Shown in pieces: positions 26,100 to 38,600 of a DNA stretch of 64,000 nt. The notes under the pieces were generated by a model, which searched no databases, was not told the DNA's origin, and was given only the letters and a program-made list of their open reading frames with translations. The position numbers and the translations under genes are program-made. The DNA is from Arthrobacter sp. H16F315 (GTDB lineage: Bacteria; Actinomycetota; Actinomycetes; Actinomycetales; Micrococcaceae), in contig NZ_JAMXSS010000002.1 of the NCBI RefSeq assembly GCF_024124825.1, positions 3,596,001 through 3,660,000 on the forward strand, read 5' to 3'. Positions within the stretch are counted from its first letter, which is position 1. Every line of letters begins with the position of its first letter.

Positions 26100-27401
26100 T
26101 TAGGTGGCCGCGGCCTTCTCTGATGAACCGGTCGACGGCACTGCCTCCCGTGTCTTTTCCGGCGTTGTCTCGGTCGAAGGCTTCAGAGTGGCGGTTGCGG
26201 CCATCAGAAAGAGCAGGATCGTCATGGATGACGGGTAGAACAGCACGGGATCGCTCATGGAGGTCGCGAGCACGTAGATCCAGGCCACCAGCCGGATACG
26301 GTTCCGGAGCGAAGCCACCAGGATCGCCGCCACAACAAGCAGCACCGCGACGAGCGCCGCCCACCCCAGCTCGACTGCCAGCTGGACGTAGGCATTGTGT
26401 GCGCCGAGATTGTTCCCAATTTTCAGCGGTATTTCTCCCCAACCGATACCGGTGGCTTCGTTGCCTTCGAGCAGCCGAAATACGCGTTGCCACTGGCCGA
26501 TGCGCCACGTCCCGGAATTGGCGCCAGCGGCCGGCCCGGCCGCCGTCTGGCTGACAAAGTCCAGCCTGCTCAGCAGCGTCTGGCCAACGGTGGCCACAAA
26601 GACGCCCAGGACCAACAGCCCGGCCATCAGCCGCTTGATGTTTCGGGCCAGGAGAATGCCGGCGGCTCCGAAGAGCATCATGGTCGCCGTGATGCTCCCC
26701 GTTGTGAGCACCGCTCCGGCGGCCATCAGGAGATATGCGACCCGCCAGGTGTTGAGTTTCTGGGACAGCACATAGAGGATGGACAGGGAGAGCGCGTAGG
26801 CCGCAAAGTTGGGATGGCCGAAGAGTCCGCCGTAGCGAAGACCGGTGTTTTCGGTGTCCTTGTACGGATGAGGGTACCCAATCAGTGGCTGGGAAAACAC
26901 CGTGAGGGCACCGACGGTCATAATTCCCAGGAAGATTCGCAGGTTGGCCGCTGAACTGCGCGGAGAATCGCTCGCCACCCAAGGCACGGCAGCCAGCGAA
27001 ATGAACCGCAGGCAGGCCTCCCAGTTCGGTGACCCATTAAGACTCCCGGTCACGAAGATGGCCGCGGCGAGAACCAGGGGAAGCACTGACCAGCGGTTAA
27101 AGGGCAGCTGGCGCCGGATGAGGGCAAGGATGGCGGCCAGGCCGAGTCCGGCAATCACCATCACGTTGTCCAGGCTCACCGTTCCCAGCTTGAAGGTGGA
27201 TGTCAGCAGCGGCCCAACGAGCAGCAGGAGCAGCGCCACCGGCTGCGGATATCGCAGGGTGAGCACCAGGGCCGCGAGGCCGGCAGGGATCACCAGGACG
27301 GTCACGTCCCAGACAGCCGCCCACGACAAAAGGACAACCGCGGCGAAAGCGGCGGCAACAGCCGCCGCACCCCTTACGTCAGTGATTCTGCGGGTCAGCA
27401 C
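26100..27401 (-). CDS. Wzy / O-antigen-ligase-like membrane protein
   Basis: A 433-residue protein with about 11-12 membrane segments. Its Wzy_C-type periplasmic loop is visible from LRYGGLFGHPNFAAYALSLS through GSITATMMLFGAAG to WRIGQWQRVFRLL, GIGWGEIPLKIGNNLG and AHNAYVQLAVELG. It would polymerise the lipid-linked repeat units. The C-terminal ~30 residues are polar, Thr/Glu-rich and probably disordered. The start is GTG 27401; no clear ribosome site is seen. It is divergent from the BY-kinase gene across 331 bp that contain AGTAG/CTACT elements. Confidence 0.85.
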   Translation of the reverse strand: MLTRRITDVRGAAAVAAAFAAVVLLSWAAVWDVTVLVIPAGLAALVLTLRYPQPVALLLLLVGPLLTSTFKLGTVSLDNVMVIAGLGLAAILALIRRQLPFNRWSVLPLVLAAAIFVTGSLNGSPNWEACLRFISLAAVPWVASDSPRSSAANLRIFLGIMTVGALTVFSQPLIGYPHPYKDTENTGLRYGGLFGHPNFAAYALSLSILYVLSQKLNTWRVAYLLMAAGAVLTTGSITATMMLFGAAGILLARNIKRLMAGLLVLGVFVATVGQTLLSRLDFVSQTAAGPAAGANSGTWRIGQWQRVFRLLEGNEATGIGWGEIPLKIGNNLGAHNAYVQLAVELGWAALVAVLLVVAAILVASLRNRIRLVAWIYVLATSMSDPVLFYPSSMTILLFLMAATATLKPSTETTPEKTREAVPSTGSSEKAAAT

Positions 27402-27732
27402 GACGACCGCGAGAGTATAGGAATCATGTGGTGTCGCTACCCCCCGGGCCGACTCATTCGCAGCAGAAACGGAACTTGTTAAGACCCTAGCGTCGGACCG
27501 CCGGCACAGCCATGAGTAGTTCGGCTGGTTTCTACTTGTTAGCGGACAAAACCACTACCTGTTTGTTGGCCCAACTCCCTGCTTTGTCCGGATTCCATTG
27601 CCACCTCGCCGGGCCTGCGGATAGGTTCTGAACATGCAGGTGCCGCACTCGCGACCGCCCCTCAGGGCGGCGGCCGAAGGTCTTCGCGGAGACACAACTG
27701 GTCTCGAAAAATCATCGACTTGAGGGGGAAAA
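27402..27732. promoter_or_regulatory. Divergent promoter region with AGTAG/CTACT elements
   Basis: No gene is visible in these 331 bp between the Wzy-like and BY-kinase genes. AGTAG at 27515-27519 faces CTACT at 27532-27536, with CTAC also at 27437 and 27555. The region after 27600 is GC-rich with small inverted repeats. I infer shared regulation with the other AGTAG-bearing genes of the locus. Confidence 0.4.
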
Positions 27733-29261
27733 TTGGAATTAGGCGATTACGGTCGGCATTTGCGCCGCAACTGGATACTCATCCTGGTGTGCATTTCCTT
27801 AGGCTTGCTGTCTGCAGGTGCCGCCTCCGCGGCGATGGCACCGGTGTACAAGTCCACCACCAAGCTGTTCGTGGCGATTCAGAATTCCGGGTCCGTTTCC
27901 GAACTGCAGCAGGGAAACAACTTCAGCCAACAGCGCGTGCAGTCGTACGCCATCACCGCCGCGACGCCGCTTGTCCTGCAGCCGGTGGTCGACAGCCTGG
28001 CCCTTCCCATGAGCGCCGCCGAGCTCGGTTCCAAGGTGGCCATCACGGCAGAGCTGAACACTGTTGTCCTGACCATCACGGCCAGCGATGAATCCCCGGA
28101 ACGCGCCACGGCAATTGCCCGTGGGGTAGGACAAAGCCTGATTGAAGCCGTTGATACCCTCGAGACGGCTGCTGACAACGGAAAATCGCCGCTGAAGCTT
28201 ACGGTGGTGACACCAGCCGATATTCCGTCCGAGCCGGCTTCACCGAACACACGCCTGAATCTCGCCATCGGCTTTATTGTCGGGTTGGCCCTCGGGATCG
28301 GACTCGCCGTCCTCCGAACGATATTGGACACGAAAATCCGCGGCGAAGCCGACGTCCGCCGCATCAGCGACCTGCCGGTCCTTGGCGGAGTTCCTTTCGA
28401 CAATACGGCCAGCAAAAAGCCCCTCATCGCCGCAACCGCGGGAAGTTCACCGCGGGCCGAGTCATTCCGGCAACTGCGGACCAACCTGCAATTTACCCAC
28501 GTCAGCAATAAGTCCAAGACGGTGCTCGTTACCTCATCGGTGCCCGGGGAAGGCAAAACCAGCACCAGCCTCAACTTGGGCATGACCATGGCTCAGAGCG
28601 GCCAGTCCGTGGTCGTCGTCGACGCCGACCTCCGCCGTCCACGGCTGGCCGGCTATCTCGGTATGGAGCACGCAGCTGGCCTGACAACCGCATTGATCGG
28701 CAAAGCCCGGCTCGATGATCTCCTGCAGCCCTACGGTGAACACGGGCTGCATGTGCTCACATCCGGCCAGATCCCGCCGAACCCGAGCGAGTTGCTCGGC
28801 TCGGACGCCATGAAGGAGATCCTCCAGGAACTGGAGGCACGGTTCGACGTTGTGATTATCGACGCTCCCCCCTGCTCCCGGTGACCGACGCCGCAGTTCT
28901 GTCGCAGGAAGTGGGTGGGGTGCTCCTTGTGGTCGGCGCCCGGAAAGCGCGTATAGCCGACGTGAAGAAAGCAATTTCTTCCCTGCAGATGGTCAATGCG
29001 GGCGTGCTGGGGGTAGTGCTGAACAGGATGCCGTCGAAGGGGCCGGATGCCCACCGCTACGGCTACGGAACCTACGGGCCAACACCCCGCACGCTCAGGG
29101 CCGCCGCTCGAAAGGAACGCCGGCGCAGCAAGGAAGCCGCCGCGGCGGCCCGTGCGCCAAGGCCGGTAAACGTGCCCGCACCCGGCATACCGCCGCAGGA
29201 CACCATTCCAGTCCTGGTTGATGGCCAGCGGCGCGGAGCCAGGGCGGGCCGTACATCCTGA
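27733..29261 (+). CDS. Wzz-domain bacterial tyrosine kinase, frameshifted here
   Basis: A chain-length regulator and BY-kinase in one protein. The N-terminus has MELGDYGRHLRRNWILILV with the first membrane segment, an extracellular Wzz region, and the second segment near residues 175-195. The kinase part has Walker A SSVPGEGKTSTSLN (~270), Walker A' VVVVDADLRRPR (~295) and Walker B FDVVIIDAPP (~373). Translation breaks at the C6 run 28867-28872; one extra C gives the family sequence LLPVTDAAVLSQ. The repaired gene is 1,530 bp (509 residues). The tail has a few tyrosines (HRYGYGTYG) that could be autophosphorylated. It starts with TTG 27733 behind GAGGGGGAA. No cognate phosphatase gene is in the window. 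Confidence 0.87.
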
Positions 29262-29286
29262 GACGGCGCCCTGTCCGACCCCCTGA

Positions 29287-29321
29287 AAGGGCTGACCGGC
29301 ACTAGCCGGTTGGCCCTTTTT
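29287..29321 (+). terminator. Rho-independent terminator of the BY-kinase gene
   Basis: A 14-bp stem with two mismatches (AAGGGCTGACCGGC / GCCGGTTGGCCCTT), a 4-base loop, and a T-tract (CCCTTTTTCG) begin 25 bp past the stop. Confidence 0.8.
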
Positions 29322-29611
29322 CGTGCGCCCTTTTACTGCAGGGGACCGTGTATTACCTAGGTAGCTTCGTGATGCTACTTGCTTCAAAAAGCTCCTTACG
29401 TGTCTTTTCCAGCGGGTATGTTCAGCCGTCCGCAGGCCTGAGAGATTGTTGAAGTGAAGTGGGCCACGAAACGGCTGCAGTGACGTCAATGACGCCGGAA
29501 AACACACTGCCAGCCTTCCCAAAGCCGCTCTGCAGAGGTCTCGATTACTAGGATGGCCCGCCGCGCCTCGCGCCGGCCGGCCAACGAATGTTTTGTGGGG
29601 AAGGACAGCCT
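29322..29611 (+). promoter_or_regulatory. Upstream region of the giant exoprotein with YTAC repeats
   Basis: No gene is visible. TTAC/CTAC cores occur at 29333, 29353, 29375 and 29396, spaced 20, 22 and 21 bp. The palindrome TACCTAGGTA (29354-29363) and the inverted pair GTAGC/GCTAC (29361-29379) overlap them. CTACT at 29375 is the complement of the AGTAG element seen elsewhere in the locus. The spacing suggests regulator binding on one helix face. Confidence 0.4.
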
Positions 29612-32600
29612 GTGTCTAGAAAAGCCGTCAATGCCGTGGACCCGCGGACCCGTGGGTGGCTCCACCGAGGAACCGCAGTTATCGCCACCACCGCAGTCCT
29701 CGCGGCGACGCTTTCAGCGACTACCGCGAGTGCAGCCCCGACGGCTGTGTACCCCGCCGATCCCGCACAGTGGGACAGTTCGCCTTACTCTCCGCTGCCC
29801 CCAAACGGGGTCGCTGCGGCCGGCAACACCGTATCCCTGGACTTCGCGGGGATATCAGGCGGCCTGCAGACCCCCGACGGCGCCGGGACCGGTTTTACGT
29901 CCGTGCTTCCCTCGGCTGCCACAGGCAGCACACCCTACTTCGCCCGTGAAAACCTCGCCACCGCGAACGGCGCCCTCAACGTCGTCGCCACACCGGGAAC
30001 GGTGTCAGGAGCGGCGAACGACCAGGACAACGCGCTGGGCGTAGGACTCAAACTGACCACGAGGACACTTCGGCTATCCACCACTGTGATCAGTCCCGCG
30101 GATCTTGCCGGTGGCGCCCAGCTCGGCCTATGGTTCGGTCCGAACGACGATAACCTCGCGACCCTGATGTTGGGCGGCGGAGGAACAGCCGGCGAGCGCC
30201 GAATCGAGCTCAAGCGCGAACGGAACGGCGTGTCCGAGCCCGCCACCACGGCTGCGCCGACGTCCGCGGATCTGGTATCAGTCGGCACCAGCCAGAACCT
30301 CATCGGGAACCGTCCGGTTCAGCTGACCCTGGACGTGAACCCTGCCGAGAACTCCCTGATCGCCGCCTATCAGATCGGCGCTGACGCACCCGTTCCGGTG
30401 GGACGGCTGGACCTGCCGGCAAATTTCATCGACGGTTCCGCCCTCAAGCCGTCGCCCCTAGCGGACGTCGCAACTTTCGCCGGGATCCTGGCCAGCAGGG
30501 GCGCGTTGCCCGCGTCCACACCCATGACGGCAGTGTTCCAGGACTTCGCCTCGGCTGAACTGCCCGCAGCGGCCGCAACCACCGCCACGCCGGTGCCGAC
30601 CGCAACGCCGACCACCACCGCCACGCCGGTGCCGACCGCAACGCCGACCCCAACCGCCACGCCGGTGCCGACCGCAACGCCAACCACCACCGCCACGCCG
30701 GTTCCGACCCCCTACCGCCACAGCCACTACGGCGCCGGCGCCGACGATCAGCTCCACCCCTGTGCCAGAACCGGCCGCCGCCCCCTCCGCCACCGCCGTG
30801 AACAACAGCTCGTGCCTCGCAGGCGAATGGCAGGTGCAGTATTTCATCGGTACCTCCTTGGCCGGGTCCCCGGTTCGCGCGGATTGTGATGCCGATATTG
30901 GCTTCAATTTCACCGCCGGCTCCGGACCTGCCGGCGTTGGTCCCGAGCAATACTCGGCCCGCTGGGCCAAGACGATCACCTCCGGTGCCGGGACCTACAG
31001 CTTCACCACCCGGGCCGACGACGGACTTCGACTGATAGTTGACGGCCGGACGATCGTTGACCAGTGGGTTCAGCAGTCCGCCTCTGCAGTCAAAACCACC
31101 GATGTTGTCCTTGCCGACGGTCCGCACCTGGTAACCGTGGAGTACTTCCAGGCCTACGGTGACGCTCTGATCTCTGTGGGCTACTCCAAGGACGGGGTGG
31201 ACAGCGAGGCGCCCATTGCGCCAACGCAGCTCGTCGCCACCGGTGGGTCCGCTGGCGTCGATCTGGCCTGGACAGCCAGCCGCTCCCGCGACGTCACGGG
31301 CTACCGGGTCTTCCGGGCCACCAGCAGCGGCGTCGACCTGAAGGGACTGCCGCTGACCGGGACGGAAACCCTGGCAGGCACTTCCTTCAGCGACGTCTCC
31401 GCCGTTTCGGGGACGACCTACTATTACGCGGTGACCGCCGTTGACGGCGCCGGGAATGTCTCCGCGGGTTCGAACGAAGCAGCCGGACAGCGGACATCGT
31501 CGGCCCGTGCCACGATCCAGGCCCTGGACGTTACTCCGCCACCGGCGCCGGCGGCGCTTTCAGCGGTTTCCGGCGACACAAAAGTAACACTCAGCTGGAC
31601 CGCTTCCGCCGCCGCGGACCTTGCCGGTTACCGTGTCTACCGTTCGCTGCAGCCGGTCGTTGGCGATACCGGCTCCCTCCTGTCCGGCTCGGCGCTCGTC
31701 ACGGGCACGGGCTACACGGACACCACCGCCACTAACGGGACCACGTATTTCTACGTGGTCACTGCCGTGGACCTGTCGGCGAACGAATCCGGCCCCTCCA
31801 ATGAGGCCCACGCCGTTCCGGTGGTACCCAACACGACCAATATCAAGGTCGACTTCACCACCACATCAGGCCTTCCGGCACCCGGCTACGCCGCTGACTG
31901 GGGCGAATCCTTCGGTCCGCGCACCGGACCCAACCAGGGCACGGGCTTGACCTACGGCTGGAAGACCCCGGACGGAAATCCCTTGAGCCTGGTCGGCAAT
32001 GGCCGTGACAGGGGCCGGGTAGGCATCGACGACCGGCTCGATTCCATCCTGCACATGCAGTACGGCGACGACCCAGGCACTAACGGTGTCAAAACCGAAG
32101 GCGTCTGGGAAGCCTCGGTACCGGACGGACTTTACCGGGTGACGATCGCGGCCGGGGACATGGCGTTCGCGGCAGGGTACAACTCCGTTCATGCCCTCAA
32201 CGTCGAGGCGGGCGTCGGCATTGAGAAGTTCCAAGGCACAGCCGCTCAGGAGTACCAGACCACGACCGTCGTCGTCGGTGTTTGGGACGGCGCCCTCACC
32301 GTGACCGCCGCGGGCGGAACCAACACGAAGATCGCCTACATCGATATCGTCGGCATCGAGCGGGCGCCCCATGTTGACACGATGCGCCCGGACAACCGCT
32401 CAACCGGGCAGGATCCCACCGACGGCGTATCGGCAACCATCCGCGTCCCCTACGCCGGCGTGGGTGTGGATGCCACAACACTGCCCGGCAACGTGCACCT
32501 CTACGAAACATCCACCGGCGTCGAGGTGCCGTCATCGACCGGAACCTCCGGTGGCAATGATGTGATTTCCACCCAGGCGAGCAGCCCATTAAAGGCCAAC

Positions 32601-35600
32601 ACAAGCTACCGCTTCGTCGTGACCGGCAACGTCAAGGACAACTACGGTGCCGCATTCGTCCCTTTCACTTCTGTCTTCACCACCGGTTCCGGTGGCACGA
32701 GTACCGGGGCGAACTACTCACCCCTGACCGGGGTGTCCTTTGACAAGGTCGAACAGCCGGTGGCGGCAGGGAAATACTGGTCATCGATGGCGTTCGGCCC
32801 GGACGGCAAAATGTATGCGTCCACCATCGGACAGGGGCTCTTCCGGTTCACGGTTGCAGCCGACGGATCCCTCTCCAACATGGAGAGCCTGGGCTATGCG
32901 GGCCGTGCCATCATCGGCCTGGTCTTCGACAAAACCGGAACGGCAGCCAGCCCGAAGCTGTGGATTACGTCAACCAGTGCCAACACCTTCAACGAACAAG
33001 GTGAATGGATTTCGGGCGTCAGCATGCTCTCCGGGGCCTCGCTGCAGACCGAGTCCAAGGTCTTCACGGGTCTCCCCCGTTCCCAGGCTGACCACCTCAC
33101 CAACTCGATGGCGTATGGCCCGGACGGGCGGCTGTACTTTATGCAGGGATCCAACCAAGGCGCCGGCGACCTGGATAACTCCTGGGGCCAGCGAGGCGAG
33201 AAACTGCTCACAGCGGCCACTCTGGTCTTCGACCCGGCCGACCCGGCCGTGCAGCAGGCCATCTCCACCGCGACGCCGATCAGCGTGCAGACCTCCGGAG
33301 GGGGAACCTACAACCCCTACGCGGCAGGTGCGCCACTGAAGATCTATGCCACCGGCATACGCAACGCCTACGACCTGGTATGGCACTCCAACGGCCACTT
33401 GTACGTGCCCACGAACGGAACCGCCGGCGGCGCAAACTCCCCGGGGTCATCAAGAACTCCAACGGCACGTACACTAGGGTGGCGGCGGCCGGGATTCCCG
33501 GATTCAGCTCCGTCAACGGCCTGGACGTAACCTCCCAGTGCCTGCGCCGGGGATACACCGGCGGCTCGGTTCCCGCGATCGGCAACCAGCCCACCCAGCG
33601 CGACTTCCTCTTCGACGTCGTGCAGGGAGGCTACTATGGCCATCCCAACCCGGAACGCTGTGAGTGGGTCCTGAACGAAGGCAACGACCCGGCGAATCCG
33701 CCGGTGTCCGCCGGCCAGGGCGGCACTAAATACCCCTCCGGCACCAAAGCCGACCCAAACTACCGGGGTTTCGCCTATGACCTCGGCTTCAACAAGTCGC
33801 CCAACGGGTCCATCGAGTACAAGAGCAGCTCCTTCGGCGGCCAGCTCAAAGGCCGGCTTATTGTGACCCGGTTCTCCAACAACAATGATCTCTTGTTTAT
33901 GCAGGTGGACCCCGCCACCGGCAAGGTCCTCGGCGAACAGACCTCACTGGGAATCACCGGGGTTCCCAACTCCGCAATCGGCAACGTCGACGGCTTCAAC
34001 GACCCCCTGGAAGTCGTGGAAGATCCCAAAACCGGCAACCTGTACGTCAACCAGTACGACCGCAGCGGCAGTAACCAGGCCATGTTCCTGCTTCGGGTAC
34101 CGGCCGGCCAGCAAGCCGCGCCGCTCACCTCTTCGGCGCCCGAGATGGTCTTCTCGGCGGTCAAGAGCACCACGGGAGCAACGAAGTCCGTCACCATCAC
34201 CAACACCGGGTCCGCTCCCGCGGCCTTGGGCACCAGCGTCGCCGGGGCCAACCCGGGCGAGTTCACCACCACAGGCGGGAACGGGACCACGCTGGCTCCA
34301 GGCGCCACCGTCACCATCCAGGCGACCTTCAAACCAGGTACCACCGTCGGACAGCGCTCAGCGGTCCTTCGCATCACAGCCGGTGGCAACGCACTCGACG
34401 TCGGACTCTATGGCCTGACGATGAACGGCATTGAGGGGCTGAACGAACCAACCCTCCAGGACGTCGTCGGGACCCTCGGGTACAAAATCAACGTAGGCTG
34501 GAGCAACCTCGAAGGCGGCACCCAGGCCATTGCCAAGGGTGACGAACTGCTGGAGCCGCTGTTCGTCAAGTCCGGCACCGGAGCCGTCTCAATGACGCCC
34601 CTGGCCCAGTACGCCCCCAAGGAAGACCTCCCGTTCGGTTGGTACACCGGGGATGGACGGCCCGCGGAGCTGCACAAGCTCGGCTCGATCGATACCGCCG
34701 GCTATCAGTCACTGCTGCCGCCGTCCTCGCCCGGAACGGTGAAGACTTTCGATCCGGGAAGCCAGAGCTTCGGGCTGTACTACTACTCCAACGCATTCCT
34801 GCGGACCGGCTACACGGAGGACCGGCTCAACACCGGCGGCGTGGCCCACCGCGCCCGGGTGTACCCGGCGAAAGACCGCGCCGGAGTGGCCATCGCCAAC
34901 AGCTACATTGTGGCTTTCGAGGACGCCAGCAACGGCGACTTCCAGGACTACGTTTTCCTGGTCACGGGTTTGCGTCCCGCCACCGCCGCTCCGGTCGGTA
35001 GCGGCGCCTTTAAGGTCAACTTCTCCAATCTGGCGGCCGGTCTGCCCACCGGGTACCTCCGCGACTTCGGTGAGCCGTTTGGCCCCCGGACCCGCACCGA
35101 CCAAGGCACGGGCCTCAGCTACGGCTGGAAGAGCCAGGCGACAGGTGCCCCGATCGACCTTTCCACGGCCGGGACTGCGGGTCCCGGGAACGGCCGGCTT
35201 CGCAGCACCACCCAGCCGGACCTGCGCCTGAACACCTTGATGCATATGCAGTCGGCGGACCTGGCAGCCTTCAACGGCCTGTCCACCTACGCCTTCTGGG
35301 AGGCGGCGGTCCCCAACGGCGACTACGACGTGACGGTGGCTGTCGGAGATGCTGCACCGCAGACGGCGCCGGAGTTGCATTCCATCAATCTGGAAGGCAA
35401 AAAGGTCATCGACCGCTTCGCCCCGTCCGGTGCCGCAGGCAGCGACACCCGGCACAACACCGCTGTGACCCGGGTAACTGTGACCGACGGTTTTCTGACC
35501 GTTGACGCCCTCGGCGGGACCAACACCAAGATTGATTACATCGATGTCGTTCCGGCACCTACCGATCCCGGTGGCGATCCGACGGCCGGCGCCCAGGTCA

Positions 35601-38600
35601 AGGTGAATTTCCAGACTGCTGGTGCTCCGACGCCGGCCGGCTGGACCGCTGATACCGGAGCTGCCTTCCAGGCCCAGCGAAAGTTCGGCTGGCTGGTCGG
35701 CACCACGCCCACTGACCGGAGCGCCGCCACCCGGTACCGGACTGCGGCCACACCCGGAATCGCATACCCGTCGGATCCGCTGCTGCAGTCGCTGAACACG
35801 ATGGGACCCGCAAGCAACGTGACAACCGGGGTTTGGGAGTACGAGCTCCCAAATGGCACCTACACGGTGGCAGTCTCGGCCGGCGACGCCGGCTACCTTG
35901 ACTCGACGCACGGGATTGCTGCCGAAGGGCAGCCGCTGATCGCCACTTTCGTTCCCACCGGAACATCGCCTTTCCAGACCGGATCACGGCAGATTACCGT
36001 CGCAGACGGCAAGTTGACCTTGTCCTCCAGCGGCACTAACTCCAAGATCAACTGGGTGTCGATCAAGGGTCCGGGCCTGGACACCCAGCCGGCCACAGTT
36101 CCCACGGCCGCGTACAACTTCACCTTGCCGGGAGCCATCACCCCCAGCGGGTGGACCGCCGACACCGGTGGGATGTACGACGCCCGCGGCTTCGGCTGGC
36201 TGGTCAACGGCACCCCGACGGACCGCACGCTGGAAGCAAGAAACCGCACGACCGCGGCTGCAGGGATCACCTTTCCCTCGGATCCGCTGCTGCAGTCACT
36301 GATTCAGATGCAGACGGCCAGCAAGGGCGGCACGGATGGCGTGTGGCAGCGCGCGGTTCCCAACGGCAGTTACGAAGTCAGTGCCTCCGTCGGCGACGCG
36401 GGCTATCTTGACTCCACACATGCCTTGAATGTCGAAGGCACCGCACTCGTTGCACCGTTCACCCCCAGCGGCACGGCTCCCTTCAAAACGGGCACCACCA
36501 CAGTAAACGTCACCGACGGTATGCTCACCCTTTCCCCGGCCGGAACCAACACCAAGATCAACTGGGTCACCATCAAGGGCGCCAACCTGCTGAACCCGGT
36601 GATCTCGGTGACGGTCAACGGGCAAACCCTTGCCGGTGACTACGCCGGGGGCCAGGCGACTGTTTCCCTGGGTGGACAAGCTTCCGCCGGTTCCCAGATC
36701 ACCACACTGAGCTACGCAGTCGACGGTGCACCAGCCGCCGGCTACAGCGCCCCGTTCAGCATCGGCAACGGTACCCACACCCTGGTGGTTACCGCCGTCG
36801 ACGATGCCGGCCGGAGCTCAACCCGCAGCGCGTCCTTCGTGGTCCAAAATGTCGGCGGGACGCTGACACTCAGCAATACGCAGGCAACCCGCCGTGCCGG
36901 ACAGCCCGTCCCCGGCTTCTACGACGACTGGCTCGTGATGCACCGGCTCAACAGCGGAGTCGTCCAGCATAAGGTGACGGACTCCGCCACGGTAACCCTG
37001 AGCAACACCGGTGACAAGGATCTGGTCATCACCAAAGTGGCGATCACCGGAACCGGGGCCAGCGGATTCGTCCTCGCCGCACCCCCGGTATTGCCCCTGG
37101 TCATCGGTCCCGGCGGCTCAGCGCCGTTGACGGCGCAGTTCACGGAAACCGCCGGAAGCAAGGGAGTCCGTGCCGCCCAGCTGGAGATCAGCTCCAGCGA
37201 CACCGTGTCCGCCGTCAAGACCGTCCAGCTGCGCGGCATCTTTATGACTGCACCCGAAGGAACGAACGAACTGACGCTATCCCAGATCAGCCAGGCCTTT
37301 GGGATCACCACCGCCTACGGGACCCTCGCGCCGGGCGCCCAGATTCCTAACTCTGCACTTAACGGAGACGAAGTCCGTTCCCCGTTCTGGAAGCGCGCGG
37401 ACAGCACCAAAGCCGTGACCGTCCGTCAATTGGCGTCCTTCCATGGCTGCTGCAGTTCCGGCGAGAGGATCGACATTGACGGCACAGCCGCTGACGCCAG
37501 CGGGCTGTACGCCCAAACCATCCTGCCGCTCAACCTCGGGGTGACCGGTCCGCTCGAGTTCGATGCGAATCCGGCCGGCGCGTTCCCCCTCAAAATCGCG
37601 GGCCAGTCGACCAATAACAGCAATTACCTTGCCGTCAAGACCTGGCCGGTCAGGGACAGGGCAGGCCAGCTGGTCCCCGGATCCTACGTTGTAGCCCAGG
37701 ACTACATGTACTCGGCGAACGACTGCACCGCGGGTTCAGCCAACTGCGACTACCAAGACAACGTTTATCTCATCACTAACATCATCCCCGCCGGTGCTCC
37801 GGACACCACGGCCCCGGCGGCGCCCGCCGGGCTGAGCGCAACCGCCGGGACCAACACCGTGAACCTGGCCTGGACCGCCGGGACCGAACCGGACCTCGCC
37901 GGATACCACGTCGAACGCGCCACCACCGCAGCCGGCCCCTGGAACCGCCTGACCGGAACCACCCCCACCACCGGGACCACCTACACCGACACCACACCCC
38001 CGGCCAACACAACCCTGCTCTACCGCATCATCGCCATCGACACCTCCGCCAACGCCTCGGCCCCCTCGGCCACCGCAACGGCCACCACCACAACCCCCGC
38101 CACCCAACAACCCATCCGCATCAACGCCGGCGGACCAGCCCTCACCACCGGGGGCGTGAACTGGCTCGCCGACACCTACTTCACCGGCGGAAAGTCCTAC
38201 ACCAACCCCCAAGTGACCGCCATCGCCGCAACCACCGATGACCCGCTCTTCCTCAGCGAACACAGCGGCGCCGGCGGCTTCAGCTACGCCATCCCCGTCC
38301 AACCCGGCAATTACACCGTCAAACTCCACTTCGCCGAAATCTGGCACGGAGCCACCGGCGGCGGACCCGGCGGACCCGGAAAACGCGTCTTCAACGTCAA
38401 CCTCGAAGGCGGCACCCCGAAATCACCAACCTCGACCTCAACGCCACCGTCGCCCCGATGACAGCCCACACCATCACCCAACAACTGAACATCACCGACG
38501 GCACCCTCAACCTCGACTTCACCGCCACCACCGACGAAGCAAAAATCTCCGCCATCGAAATCATCCCCGCCGGTGCTCCGGACACCACGGCGCCAGCGGC

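Noticed and set aside
28867..28872. Programmed frameshifting in the BY-kinase
   Set aside because: A run of C with no stimulatory hairpin just downstream that I could see, and the same kind of break occurs in unrelated genes of the window.
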